In this document: positions 44,640 to 56,899 of the stretch, in pieces
Layout of the letters: each line of letters begins with the position of its first letter
Position numbering within the stretch: position 1 is the first letter of the stretch
Source: Nageia nagi
Lineage: Eukaryota; Pinophyta
Reading direction: 5' to 3'
Assembly: GCA_050084985.1 (NCBI GenBank)
Contig: JBITNC010000002.1
Coordinates: forward strand, 1,612,001-1,676,000
Length of the DNA stretch: 64,000 nt
Notes under the pieces: generated by a model
Databases searched by the model: none
The model's input: only the letters and a program-made list of their open reading frames with translations
Told to the model about the DNA's origin: nothing
Program-made: the position numbers and the translations under genes

Positions 44640-45190
44640 TATAACTAATTAAAATACATTTGTATCTTTATTTTCTTGAAGTCATTCCTTGTACTATTTA
44701 CTTTGACCATACCATAATCATCTTCTCCATTGAAGATCTAGTACCTCCACGTTATCATTATAAATTCATATTCTTTCTCAACATATCCTTCTTACACCAC
44801 TTAATGATAAAGAAACATATCCACAAAGTTTGGAATCTAGTCCCTTGCCCTACTAGATATATTACATATATCAAGTGGAAGAATGATGTTATTCATCGAA
44901 CATATATAATTCTTCATAGATTGAGGCAAAGGATCACTAAATACATCATCTTTAAAATTTCATTTTGAATCTTATGAGCTCTTCATATCATTTATATGGT
45001 TGAATTATCATCCCTTGAACTCCTTAATGAAATTACATATGGCCAAGTTGTATCAAGAGCTCAAGTTTTTTGAGCTTTATGAAGCTCAAGGAACTCTAAT
45101 AAAAGCCAAGTTACATTGGATTAAATTAGGATATAGGGTCTTCAAGGAGTTTAAAAAAAAAATCCTCACTTTTAAGACACATCATGATGA
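44640..45190 (+). pseudogene. LINE fragment, end of endonuclease and linker
   Basis: The plus strand reads FDHTIIIFSIEDLVPPR, then YKFIFFLNISFLHHLMIKKH and IHKVWNLVP at 44700-44870. This has the shape of the SDHxPI end of an L1-type endonuclease followed by the linker helices. After a frameshift, QGTLIKAKLHWIKLGYRVFK (about 45085-45150) fits the conserved linker segment just before LINE reverse transcriptase. Sequence then switches to a PPR-like reading near 45190. LINE assignment is by motif shape only. Confidence 0.55.
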
Positions 45191-45500
45191 ACCACTTGGG
45201 AACAAACCCTAATAACATAACCTTTGTGTGTATTCTAGTTGAATGCAATCATGTTAGTCTAGTGTATGAGGCTTTAAAGTACTTTAATAGCATGAGTGAA
45301 TTTTATTGCATTATTCTCAAGATGAATCATGTTATACATGCATTGTTTACCTTATTAGTTGTGCAAGCTTTATTCCTTTATTTGTAACTTTTGCATCTTT
45401 ATCATGGGACATGGACATTCATGGATATATAATTAGATGTGGTTTTATTTCACATGTAATTATGATAAAAAATAAAATAGAGGATAGACATGTATGCTAA
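45190..45500 (+). pseudogene. Pentatricopeptide repeat (PPR) gene fragment
   Basis: Two frames carry PPR wording. First comes NPNNITFVCILVECNHVSLV followed by EALKYFNSMSEFY and a MNHVIHA region (45205-45350). After a frame change, YTCIVYLI is followed by a DIHGYIIRCGFISHV stretch (45330-45460). These match consecutive motifs of PLS-class PPR proteins, which bind organelle RNA. No start, no full repeat array and no organelle-targeting signal are present. It is a scrap of a gene fused to LINE sequence. Confidence 0.72.
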
Positions 45501-47248
45501 GAATATGTAGGAGCATTATGTTTTCTATGTTTCATTCTTTTCTAAGAACCTTTTTTTTGTAACTTCTCATTCAAATTCAACTTGATATAAAAGTTAATAA
45601 ATATAGCATCAGGAAATATTGAAACTTCCATAGCATCAAGCAATATTGAAACTTATTCTACTAAGATCATTAAGATGGTGAAGCTTATAACATTAACCTC
45701 CAATTTTTTGTTTGTCTAAGAATTAGCGACATGATGAATTATACCTTCATCAAAACCCAAAAACTTCTTGAATAAGTCTAGGAGGCCTAACTTCTCCATA
45801 AAAGGAATTACTTTTGAGTCAACCTTGAATAGTATAACTAAATCTATAGTCATTAAACCCTTTCCCATTGTGCTCACTTTTAACTCTCTTTAAAAACTCT
45901 TAGATCCTAAGGCCTTCCACACTCTTATCCTAAAGAAAACTTGAGATCTTCACATGGTAGTGTTTCACAAGCGAAAAGACTTCATGGTGCATGAGATCTC
46001 ACACAAAAGCGCTAGCTAAGACTTGTAATTCAAAACATGTCAAATGTACCACTTGCATGAATGACTACTTGAATTTATCTCATTTCCACCTTCGATAACT
46101 CAAAACTATATTTATTGTGCAAAATGATATCATGGAATCCTACTTTGAGGTGTGTAAAAGATCATGTGCTCTATTATATGTATTTTTCAATATTTTATGA
46201 TAATGCAAGCTATCATTTTAGATAATATTAATTATATCTACCATCTTATTCATTATTATTTCTTATATTTCCTTAATACTCTAATAGGTTATGCTACATG
46301 CCTTCACTATATATTATCAGAATGAGTTCTTGAGGAAATTTAGAACACCAAATTTGAAGGTCTCGAAGTTGTAAGTTCTAATATTTGCCATCAAATTCTA
46401 TTACTTGATTTCCTTCCTAATAAGAATGTTGAATAGATTTAAAATTATCCAAATCTCCTAAATGAATATTTTTTTCCATTACCAACTCTAAATTATACTG
46501 GACAACTTATCTTCAAACCCTCCTTTACTTCTAAATGACTATATTCATAAAATCATTTTCAATGAAGAACTTTCTAAAGCCTTCATCCCATGCAATTCTA
46601 GTTGTTATAGATAAACTCATGCATTTCTAAAGCCTTCCCATTATGTTACTTCCTCAAGAACTTTGTGTATGAAAATTATTTTTACTCATAATAGAGCTTG
46701 AAATTTATGAACCCTAATATAGTGTGTTAGACCTTGTAATATTGAACTCATTAAAGATCCTTTGGTCCTCTCACTTGGTAATGAATACATTATCTTGTAT
46801 ATTTAAGTAGTACCTTCATAGATTTGCACATCCATAAGTACTCTTTGATGGATAGATGCATGTACCCTCTTCCCAAGCTCCCTTAATGGTGGATCCTGAA
46901 AGAGTTTTTAAAGATAACCCCTAAACTATAAATGCGAACAAAACATGCTAGGTTTGCTTGAAGCATTCTTTTTAAAAGTTTTCCTCTAACCTTGGAATTA
47001 GCTTAAACATATAGGTTTCCTTAATCCTATTTATCCCCATTGCCACCTTTTAAATATTTTAAATTCAATGTTATTATTGAATCATAGAATGCATTATATT
47101 CTTTATTATTTATATTAACCTTTAAGTTTGATATATTGAACTTGAGTTGTATATCAAGTTAGGACTTATATAGATCTCTTTAAATTTAATGTAGTTATAT
47201 TTTATTCTTATAATTATTAATTCATGTAGGTGACCTTATATATATATG
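45501..47248. other. Unassigned A+T-rich DNA
   Basis: No convincing domain, repeat array or RNA gene. A minus-strand reading near 45730-45900 is partly open, but I cannot assign it. Confidence 0.4.
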
Positions 47249-47706
47249 TCCATGGATCCATCACATAATAGTCCATTTCTTACCCATGAGCCTCAAGAAC
47301 CCCCATTACCCAAGGATGCTCACTTACGAGCAACTATAGTTGAGAATATCACCTCTATTTAGGGTAAGATTCATGAGATACTATAGTATAGGGAACTCCC
47401 CCCTCACGTTACATGGTTTGCAACTTTAATGCAAACTATAGTTGATACCATTACATCCATATAGCAGATCATAAGTGATTTCCAATCACATAGAGAGGAG
47501 AGGAGAAGGTTTTACAGTGATAGCCTATCCTAGAGATAGATTGATGATACTTATCACATTACAAAAGGGGATTTAGGTCAATATTTTAGTAATCCTAGAA
47601 CTGGAGAACCAATGGCATCGATCCAGAAGAGAATTTTTATTTTTTGGTGTAGGCATGTGGGGATCATTGCACATTTTTGGGACCAAAGGTGGATGGTATT
47701 TGATCA
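47249..47706 (+). pseudogene. Gag-like coding remnant, unassigned
   Basis: From an ATG near 47249 the plus strand reads MSMDPSHNSPFLTHEPQEPP and continues for about 150 residues with a few in-frame stops. The content is rich in charged and helix-forming residues, ending in IFIFWCRHVGIIAHFWDQ. Position and composition suggest the N-terminus of a retrotransposon gag, possibly of the Gypsy relic seen at 54430, but no diagnostic motif is present. Confidence 0.35.
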
Positions 47707-47710
47707 TCAA

Positions 47711-48213
47711 TTTTAGAATGTATAATGCATTATTGTAAGGTTTTGTAATGTCCCTCTTTTTAAATTTACTAATACTTAAAGGTATCCCTAGATACCTTAA
47801 GTATTTAAGTGAATATGATAATGTAACTTGTTTTACACTTCATCTCATGAGCATGCCCCATTGGTAAATGAGAGTAGTATGTCATGCCTGTGTGCATTAG
47901 TCAAAAAGGTGATCCAAAGGGGGATTTTGGGCTATAAATAGAAGGCCTCCTCTTTGTGATCACTCACCAAATTATGAAGCAAAGTTGTGCTCTAGGATAG
48001 TGATTAGGAGATGAAGATAGAAATATTTTAAGAGAGTTGTCTTTGTGAATGAAGAAATATCTTAGATAGTGGATGTACTCCTAGTTGGAGGAACCACTTT
48101 ATTTCTTGTGTTAATTTTTGATATTGTTATGCTTGAGTAAATTGATGTTTAAGTGAGCTTTCATATGATCTTAGTAGTTTAGGATCATATTTTTTAAGGT
48201 TAAATTCATTCAT
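47711..48213 (+). repeat. Copia-type LTR, left side of composite
   Basis: About 503 bp, of the same subtype as the LTR of Copia element 1 (gaatgtataatgcattat at its start; first bases ttttag in place of tgttgg). The TATA box is at 47933-47940. The primer-binding site follows two bases after its end. Confidence 0.85.
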
Positions 48214-48214
48214 T

Positions 48215-48226
48215 TGGTATCAAAGC
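48215..48226 (+). promoter_or_regulatory. Copia primer-binding site of composite
   Basis: tggtatcaaagc has one G-to-A change from the Met-tRNA complement. Confidence 0.8.
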
Positions 48227-48866
48227 TTGGTATGTAAGCTATTCTTCAACATCTTGGCGATCCTCATTCCTCATCCTCCTCTTCATTATTGAGGTAAAAC
48301 TAAGAGAAGGTATAAATTCCTTCCTTTTTGCTTATTTTTTGGATTATTGCATTATACTACTAACGTATTATTAGTTATGTGGTAGTTCTTTTTTTACAAA
48401 ATATGGTCAAAATAGCAATATAATGCAATTATTTATTTATTTATTCTAACCTTTTATATTAGTTATATTTTTTTTTTATGTAAATTGCTTAATTCATTGA
48501 TATATTTTCTATTTAAGAGAATAGTATACAAAAATTGCATTTTTTTTATGGAAGAGATTTTTTTTTCCACCTTATAAGGCTATGTTTTTAGCTTATTTTT
48601 TTTTTTTTTAAAGGGGTTGCATTTTCTTCCTATATATATAAGTGTTAAAATAAAAGGTTAAAAAAAATATATGCATTTCTTTCAAAAAAAATGGGGTAAG
48701 GAAGGTGTGTACAAATTGTCTAAATCTATTATTTGAAATTTTTCAATAGATGTGTATATTTATATAAAAAAAAACTAACTTTGTAAAATTCGATTGAGTA
48801 AAATCTGTAAAAGTCTAGTAAGTAAAATCATTTTTAGACCTTATGTTCTTTATTTTTTAGATAAAG
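48227..48866 (+). mobile_element. Copia leader remnant
   Basis: The first 100 bases match the leaders of elements 1 and 2 just after the primer-binding site (ttcttcaacatcttgg, then gaggtaaaa, then agagaaggtataaa). Homopolymer-rich DNA follows. Copia gag-pol never appears; Gypsy LTR sequence takes over at about 48867. Confidence 0.75.
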
Positions 48867-49056
48867 GAGTGGCCTATGATTTTGTTACTATTAAGTAAAA
48901 TCCTATCTTTAGCTACTTATTATTGCTATTTTGTGTTCTATTTATCAATGCATGCTCTATTATTTCCACTAAATAGTTGTCATTTTCCTATTTCAAATTG
49001 ATATTTATTTAATTTCTACAATATTTTTCATTTCATATTTGTAGCATCATAACATA

Positions 49057-49068
49057 TAGTATCAAAGC
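49057..49068 (+). promoter_or_regulatory. Primer-binding site of Gypsy C
   Basis: tagtatcaaagc follows the TAACA end of the LTR fragment, with two changes from the Met-tRNA complement. Confidence 0.75.
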
Positions 49069-49830
49069 TCTTTCCAAGGTCATTCTGCTATAGTAAAACA
49101 AAAAAAAAAAATTCTTAGAGGTCTAAGCTAAAAACCTAGTATCGAGGGTTTTAAAATATCCAAGAGGATCTATTATTTTTGGCTAAGCACACTTGCCCAT
49201 AAAGATGTGTGTGAAGTGAGGTGCAAAAAACTCTACACTAATACCTAGGCCTCAAATAGAACCCTACATGGAATTGGACTCCATGTACTAAAAGGTATAT
49301 CAGAGACTATCTAGGCTATAAATGGAAACTAGGTAGGAAGCTGTGTCAACCATCTGTAAACTATAGTGCACCAGCAAGTGCCATTGGAAAGTTACTTGTC
49401 ACAGAAGCCATCTCTATAGCCTCTTTCCTTATGAAAGTTGGATAGGAGGGTTGTTTAGACAAGCCTATAGATTAGATAATCCTTACCCTAGAATTGTTCC
49501 TTCACATAAAAAACCTTGATTCAGGAAGCATAATGTATGACATGTAGTTTTTTAGAGCTACCAAAAATAGTAGTTTAGAGACAACAAAAACTTCAAAGCT
49601 AAATAACTAAAAATCTATACTATTTTAGCAATTGTTAATAATAGCAAATAGACCCACATATGTTAAAAAAAAGTTTAGGAGTTCAAATATCATCATTAGG
49701 AGACATAGCCCATTGTGATCATATTTTTGACCTAATCATTTTGATATATTGTACCCTTACATATTTTTAGGAACTTTCTTAAAATAGCAATTTCTAGAAA
49801 TATCAACTTTAGAAATAGCAGTTTCTAGAA

Positions 49831-52800
49831 ATGGCACTTGAAACAAGATGTCAAATAGTAACACAAGTTGATCCTACCATGATGACATTTAAAACAATGA
49901 TCCAACAAATATCAGATACACTTACTAGTACATTCAAGGTAGAAATTCGATAAATATAGACCCAAATACAAACCCTTGATAATAAATTTGATAGTGTTCA
50001 ACTAAGTCTCAATCATGCCAACAATGCATCTAGTTCACAATAATCATGTCAGTTAGGAAATCCATAGGGGTATCATCATAACTTTCAGAGCCAATAAGGT
50101 GGTTTCATTCTTCCCCACACAACCAAATTAGATTTTCTCCAATTTGATGGAGATAATCCCATTGGTTGGATTTATAATTTTGGACAGTATTTCACATTGA
50201 ACCAAATTCTAGAGGATGTGAAGGTGTGCATGAAAATTTTTCATTTAGATTGTGAGGCTCTCCAATGGCACTAGTGGTACTCAAAAATGCATCTTGCTCC
50301 TTCATGGGATGGATTTACTCAACAATTATTGATCTATTTTAGTCCTAGTGACTATGAAGATTTCATAGGGGCATTGACCAAGTTATGTTAAACTAAAAGA
50401 GTCAAAGAATACCAAAATCAGTTTGAGAAATTGGCAAATCACATAGAGGGGTTGGACGATGCATTTTTTATAAGTTGTTTTATAAGTGGATTAAAGGAAA
50501 AAATTAAACTAGAGGTAAAAATGTTTAATCTCAAAACTATGATGGATGCTATTGCTTTGGCAAAGCTCGCTAAAGATAAAGCCAATGCTCATCAATGAAA
50601 TACAAGACCCCCATTCATAAAAACACATAATATTTCTCATTCCTCTAAAATCACAAGTGCCCCACCACCAAATTATACAATGCAAACTGAGAAGTTGACA
50701 TGGGAGGAAATGGAAGAGCATCGAAAGAAGGGTTTGTACTATAATGGTGATGAGAAATTTATTCATGGTCATCATTGTACTTAGTAAAAGTTATATTTTC
50801 TTAATGCTGATGCTCCTAGTGAAGAGGAATATGAGAGTGTACCCAAAGAGGCTACAAAGGAAATTCCAAATGATGAGGACTTAGTTATCTCTTACAGTGC
50901 ATTTGTAGGAATTACTACCCCTCAAACTATGAAGGTCAAAGGGGTTTTTTTTAAAAGCACCCTCTCATAATATTGTTGGATTTGGGAAGTACTCATAATT
51001 TCATTGATCCATGGGTGGATAAGGTTGTTGACTATTACATCCACCCTATAAATAATTTTGAGGTTATGGTTACTAATGGAGGAAAAATAGCATGTAAAGG
51101 CACATGTCACAATGTCAAACTAAGCATGGACCACTATACTTTGAAAAGTGATATGTACACTTTACCACTTGGGGGATGTGATATAGTTTTAGGAGTATGA
51201 TGGCTAATGACTTTAGGCATCATGCAATGGAATTTTGCAGAGCTATGGATAACCTTCAAGACAGAAAAATAAGAGCATACTCTTAGGGAATTATAAGGTG
51301 GACTTGTACAAATTATGAGCTCACATCGTATGGAAAAGATCCTATGAAAAATTGGAAAAGGGATGCAAGCATAGTTATACTCTTTATCAATCATTGAATC
51401 TGAAGTCATAGAGCCTAAGGATCTATATCCCATTTTAAGTAAGCATGCAAGTACCTTTGAGGAACCAATGGGCTTACCACCCCAATGATCACATAATCAT
51501 GCTATCCAGTTGGTGCTGGAAAATCACCCACCAAACATTCATCCTTATCAGTATCCTTATTTATAGAAAAATGAAATTGAAAAACTGGTTAAGGAACTAT
51601 TGGATGTAGGAGTAATTTGACCTAGCATAAGCCCATATTCTTCTCCAATTATATTGGTTCATAAGAAAGATGGTTCATGACATATGTGTGTGGATTTCAA
51701 GGCTCTCAACAAAATTACCATCAAGGATAAATTTCCCATATCGATCATTGATGAATTATTGGATGAACTACATGGGGAAAAATATTTTTCCAAGTTGACC
51801 TATGATCTGGGTATCACCAAATCCACCTCAAGGAGGAGGATATACCAAAAACTACATTTTGCACCCATGAGGGCCACTATGAGTTCCTAATCATGCCTTT
51901 TGGCCTCACAAATGCTCCATCCACATTTCAAAGTTTAATGAATTAGGTGTTTCATCCATTCCTTAGGAAGTTCATTTTAGTTTTCTTTGATGATGTCTTG
52001 ATTTACAGTAAGACATGGCAAGAACATGTGGCACATATTGACCAAACCTTACAAATTTTGAAGGAACACTAGCTATATGCAAAAAAATCAAAATGTTCAT
52101 TTATTAAGAGGTAAATTGAATACTTAGGCCATATTATATCTGAATAAGGAGTTAAGGTGGATCCATAAAAGATCATTGACATGTAGAACTAATCTATTCC
52201 TACATATTTGAAGAGTCTCCAAGGATTCTTAGGGTTGATAGGCTATCATAGGAAATTTGTGAAGGAGTATGGCAAGATTATAGCACCTCTAACCATGTTG
52301 TTGAAAAAGAATACATTCCAATGGTCTCCTCAATCTAAGGTAGCTTTCCTTAAGCTCAAGGAGGCAATGTGTGCCACCCCGGTATTAGCAATGCTATATT
52401 TTTCTAAAACCTTTGTGATAGAAAGTGATGCTTGTGGAGTAGGAATCAGGGTAGTATTGATGTAGGAGGGGAATCCCTTGGCATTCACTAGTAGAGCACT
52501 ATCTAGTAAAAATTTGGATAAATCCATTTATGAAAAAGAAATGCTTGCCATCATTCATGCAATTCAATACTGGAGACCATATCTCATTGGTCACCATTTC
52601 ATCATCCTCATAGATCATCATAGTTTGAAATTTTTCATTGAGCAATGCATTTCTATGCTTGAGTAACAAAAATGGGTAAGCAAACTACTTGGGTATGATT
52701 ATGAGATATTATACTATAAAGGCAAAGAGAATGTTATTACCGATGCTCCATCCAAAAAATTTGAAGATCAAGTAGCACTGCAGGCCCTTTCATCTCCTAT

Positions 52801-53919
52801 TCCTCAATGGTTGGATAAAGTTAAAAAAGAGTGGGTAGAGGATAGTTCCACCCAATAATTATTAAAATAAATCACTCAAGACCCTATGAGTAAACCACAC
52901 CACACATGGCATGATGGTATTTTGAGATTCAAAGGCCAAATTTTGTTACTGTCTCCTTCAAAATGTAAATTAGAAATACTTGTCAAATTGCATTCCACAC
53001 CTACATCAGGACATGATATATTTTTGAAAACTTATAAGTGGTGGGCACGATCATTCTATTGGGTAGGTATGAAATTGGATATCAAGTATTTTATGGTAGC
53101 TTATGATGTGTGTCAATGATAAAAGGGTGACACAGTGGGTACTATAGGACTCCTTCAACCTTTTCCCATACCTACTCATACATGGATTGATATATCAATG
53201 GATTTCATTGAAGGCCTTCCTAAATCTGATGGTAAATCAATTATTCTAGTGGTGGTTGATTGAGTATCGAAATATGCTCATTTTGGTTCATAGGTTCATC
53301 CCTATAAGGCAATGATAGTGGAAACATATTCATGTTATTTTGCTTTAGCATAACCTATGCAAAGGGTATGATGGCTTCCCTTGGCTAATTGGTGGTATAA
53401 TACATCTTATCATTCTACCAGCAAGATGACCTCCTATGAAGCAATATATGGTCAAGATCCACCAGCAGTCACCTTGTATGTTGTAAGTACTAGTAAAGTT
53501 TAGAAAATTGATTTAGCTTTAGTTACTTAGGATGATATTATTCATTTGCTCAAGGGTAACATTCAAATAGCCCAACATCATACGAAACAACAAACTAATC
53601 AACAATGTGTGGAAAGGGAGTTCTAGGTAGATGACATGGCCTTTTTAAAGCTACAAGCTTATCACTAGAAATCCTTAAAAATAAAAGGCCCTCAAAAATT
53701 GGCCCCAAAATTTTATGGTCCCTACAAAGTGTTTCAATGCATTTGCCTAGCTACATACAAACTGAAGCTTCCTGCTTCTTCCAAGATTCACCCAATGTTT
53801 CATGTCTCTTGTATTAAGAAAGTGGTTGGATGAGACATTTAGGTTTAGACATAATTACTTGAGTTAGTAGAGGATGGATCAATGGCAATTGTACCTATAG
53901 CAGTTCTAGATCAATGTCC
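49831..53919 (+). pseudogene. Gypsy C gag-pol, decayed
   Basis: Gag starts at ATG 49831. The zinc knuckle near 50735-50780 has lost two Cys positions. The protease reads LLDLGSTHNFIDP (DSG to DLG) near 50970-51010. RT (51640-52200) is frameshifted around its first catalytic motif, with an FFDDVLIYS box near 51985. RNase H (ESDACGVGIR; YEKEMLAIIHAIQYW) spans about 52208-52760. Integrase (52886-53480) has lost part of its core between the KYAHFG region and the LCFSIT-like segment, compared with B. Reading ends near 53919, at a point where A and B continue into the chromodomain-like tail. Confidence 0.88.
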
Positions 53920-53921
53920 AT

Positions 53922-53929
53922 AGGGGGAG
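53922..53929 (+). promoter_or_regulatory. Copia-type polypurine tract
   Basis: agggggag lies directly before the LTR start at 53930, where plus-strand synthesis of a Copia element would be primed. Confidence 0.65.
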
Positions 53930-54425
53930 TGTTGGAATGTATAATGCATTATTGTAAAGGTTTTATAATAATCTTCTATGTAAATTCACTAATACTTAAG
54001 GGTATCATTGATACCTTAAGTATTTAAGTAAATACGATAATATAACTTGTCCTACACTCCATTTCATAAGCATTCCCCTTGGGTAAAAGGGAGTGCATGT
54101 TATGCTTTTGTACATTAGGTAAAAGGGTGATCCAAAGAGGGATTTTGGCTTATAAATAGAAGGCTCCCTCTTTGGATCACACACTAATTTGTGGAGTAAA
54201 GCTATGCTAGAGGATAATGGTTAGGAGTTGAGTTTATAAAGATTGTAAGAGTTCATATTTGAGATTAAGTGAGATCTAGTTAGTGGATGTACTCCTAGTT
54301 GGAGAAACCACTTATATCTTGAGTTATCTTTGTGAGATTGCTTTGTGAGTTTGTTAGATGTGAATTGTGTACTTACATGTGATCTTGGAAGTTTATAGTT
54401 GTTCATGTTATAGTTCAATTCTCAC
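53930..54425 (+). repeat. Copia-type LTR, right side of composite
   Basis: About 496 bp, starting tgttggaatgtataatgc, with the TATA box at 54151-54158. It aligns along its length with 47711-48213, but only at roughly three bases in four. No matching five-base target duplication is visible around the pair. Confidence 0.85.
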
Positions 54426-54429
54426 ACAA

Positions 54430-55599
54430 GATGTCTTGAGGGACATACAAGAATGTACACTATGACAAGAGAATAAAGAGGAGCATAAAAAACCTGGAGG
54501 ATTACTTCATCCATTTCCCATTCCTTAATAGAAATGGGAAGACATCTCTCTGGACTTCATTACTGATTTGCTTAAGGCCCAAGGCAAGGATAATATATTA
54601 ATAGTGAAGGATAGGCTAACCAATTTTTCCCACTTCCTTTACATCACCACCACCCATACAATTGTATAGATAGCTAATTTATTCTTTAAGGAGATCTTCA
54701 TGTTATATGGATTACCAAAGAGGATAGTAAGTGATCCAAATAGCAAGTTTATGAGCTTGTTCTTATAGGAGTTGTTATAATTGAGTGGGAGGAATCTCAC
54801 CCCTAGCACCAGCTACCACCCATAGATAGATGGGAAAACTAAGATCATTAACAAATGTGTCTAGGGTTAGTTAAGACATTATGTGATAGGTTAGCAACAA
54901 ATATGGGTCAAGTGGCTCCATGTTGGGAAGTATTGCTATAACACTACTCATCATATGTTTATTAAGATGTCTCCTTTTTGTTCTTTATATGGTTATGATT
55001 CTCCTAACTTCACATATCTAATTTTTGATGAAGGAAGGGCACCCAAGGCTAATGAATTTCTTGTAGGAGTACCAGATATTATGAGAGTGTGAGGGAGAAA
55101 TTGTAGATGGCCTAGAATGATAAAAGAAGTATTATGGATCACATAGGATAAAGAGGAGCTTCAGGTGGAGATATGGTGTATTTACGATTGCATTCATTTC
55201 GAATAATCATCACTCAAGAAGCAAAAAGGTAGAGAAATTCATCTAAGATTCTTCAACCCATACAAGGTCTTGTGTAGGGTGGGAGATGTTGCTTATGAGT
55301 TGGAGCTACCAAAGGGGATCAAGATACATAACACCTTCCATGTATCATTCCTAAAGAAGGCTAGAGGAAGCAAGATATTTCATCCACTATTATCCCCCCA
55401 CTTAATGATGAGGGATGATTGGTTCTGATTTAAAGAGGGTGTTGGAGACTAGAATCAAGACATTGAGATCTAGATAGATTCAAGAGTACCTCATTAAAGG
55501 AAGGATCTATCGTATGAAGACTCAACATGGGATGGAGATGACATACTTACACATCCATTATTGAGTTTCTTGAGGGAATAAATCTTGAGAGAGAGGATT
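54430..55599 (+). pseudogene. Chromodomain Gypsy relic, integrase to pol end
   Basis: The plus strand, with frame changes, reads KPGGLLHPFPIPNR, an ISLDFITDLLKAQGKDN-like catalytic start, VKDRLTNFSHFLYITTTHT, and LYGLPKRIVSDPNSKF holding the second catalytic Asp. Then come YHP-IDGKT and the WV/WL region. Further on, [28 protein letters not shown] (near 55280-55360) is the usual joint to a chromodomain, followed by ETRIKTLRSR and SYEDSTWDGDDILTHPLL with an LRE end (55440-55580). This is a chromovirus different from family A/B/C. RT and gag are not adjacent on the left. Confidence 0.8.
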
Positions 55600-56825
55600 T
55601 GTGATGTCCCCCTTATCCTCCAATCATTAATTGTATGACCCAAAAGGATCTATTTGTAATATACTCTTTTATGTATTGCTCTTTAAGTTGTAACTTAGGA
55701 TAGAAGACTTAATGGGTCAATGGACCCACTTTGAGCCCCAAGTGGAATATTCCTCCTAAGGATAATTAGGAGTATTTTCATGTTTGGGAAGATCTCGATA
55801 ATGATTATGGGAATCCTACATTCATGTATGTATTAGGATTCACTTATATGTTGGTGCTAGTATTGAGGAGGATCCCAAAACCCAATTGGCTCAGTTATGC
55901 TCCTAGACCCCACATCATTCCATTCCACATATAGGCATGTGGCACTTCTTGATCTAATTATTGGCACTTAATGTTCCTTGGGACCCCATGTTGGTATGTT
56001 TAGCCATTAGACACCCATGTTGGGCATTTTGAGCCCCTATGGAAGCCAACATTGGAATAGAAAGAATTGGATGGTGATTTCTATACAGACCCTAATAGGA
56101 TAATGTATAAATATACATAAATGGATCATTATTGGACACACTTATCAGTATTACATTATATTCTCCCACTTTATTTGATGAAAAAGATATTAGTAGAATG
56201 CTAATTGTATTCCTTAGGTGGAACACCTAAGAAGATATCTAGGATTTTAGACCTTGATTATCTACAGCATTGGTGGAGCACCTTTTCCATTTGATGCATT
56301 CCAATGGTTTATTTCTACCATTTATTTAGTTAACTAGAGATCTTAGCAAGATCCTTCAATGGAGAGGATTCAAGATCTAAGGGGGTAGATCTATCCCACG
56401 ATTCCATAGTTTTATGGTATTGAAGATGTTAAACACTATGCCCTGTTGGCTCCTTGGAAGCCAATGACTACCCATTAAGGCTTGGTATTGTATTATTGTT
56501 ATTCATATCCTTCATATACACCTAGAGAGCATTGGATTTCATTTGTGTATTATGTATTCCATACTTGTGTGTGAGTTAGATTGTTTATGCTTCATTGAGC
56601 ATGTATGAGATAGATGTTGGCATTTTGAGGTTGTGTTCATTGATGCATACTTGCAATTGGATACGTTGTTATAATTACCTTGTAAGATGTTTATTGATTA
56701 CTCTAACCTTAACGTTGGTACTTGAGGGTTTGTATGGTTGCATGTTGATGCCCTAGACTTGATGTCAAGGATTGATGATCTTGTATTACTAGTTTGAAGG
56801 GGAATTTAATTTTTGGATCATCATA
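55600..56825 (+). repeat. Probable 3' LTR of the chromodomain Gypsy relic
   Basis: It begins tgtgatgtccccctt about 20 bp after the pol end, a common start for plant chromovirus LTRs. The right edge is an estimate, based on a candidate end near ggatcatcataac at 56816-56828. No second LTR is present for comparison. Confidence 0.55.
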
Positions 56826-56899
56826 ACCCTCTTATTTTATAACTTATTGATCATGAGAACCATTTTACTTATATGTTTCAATACAAATCATGCTTTGGA

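Larger units (their letters stand above)
48867..53919 (+). mobile_element. Gypsy element C, truncated at both ends
   Basis: A third copy of the A/B family. It retains the last 188 bp of the 5' LTR (48867-49054), the primer-binding site and gag-pol to just before the chromodomain-like tail. It has no 3' LTR. Both ends abut Copia sequence: the leader on the left, and a polypurine tract plus LTR on the right. Confidence 0.88.

Noticed and set aside
47711-54425. A five-base target duplication around the composite
   Set aside because: The bases before 47711 (atcaa) and after about 54425 do not match convincingly, so I do not claim one insertion event.
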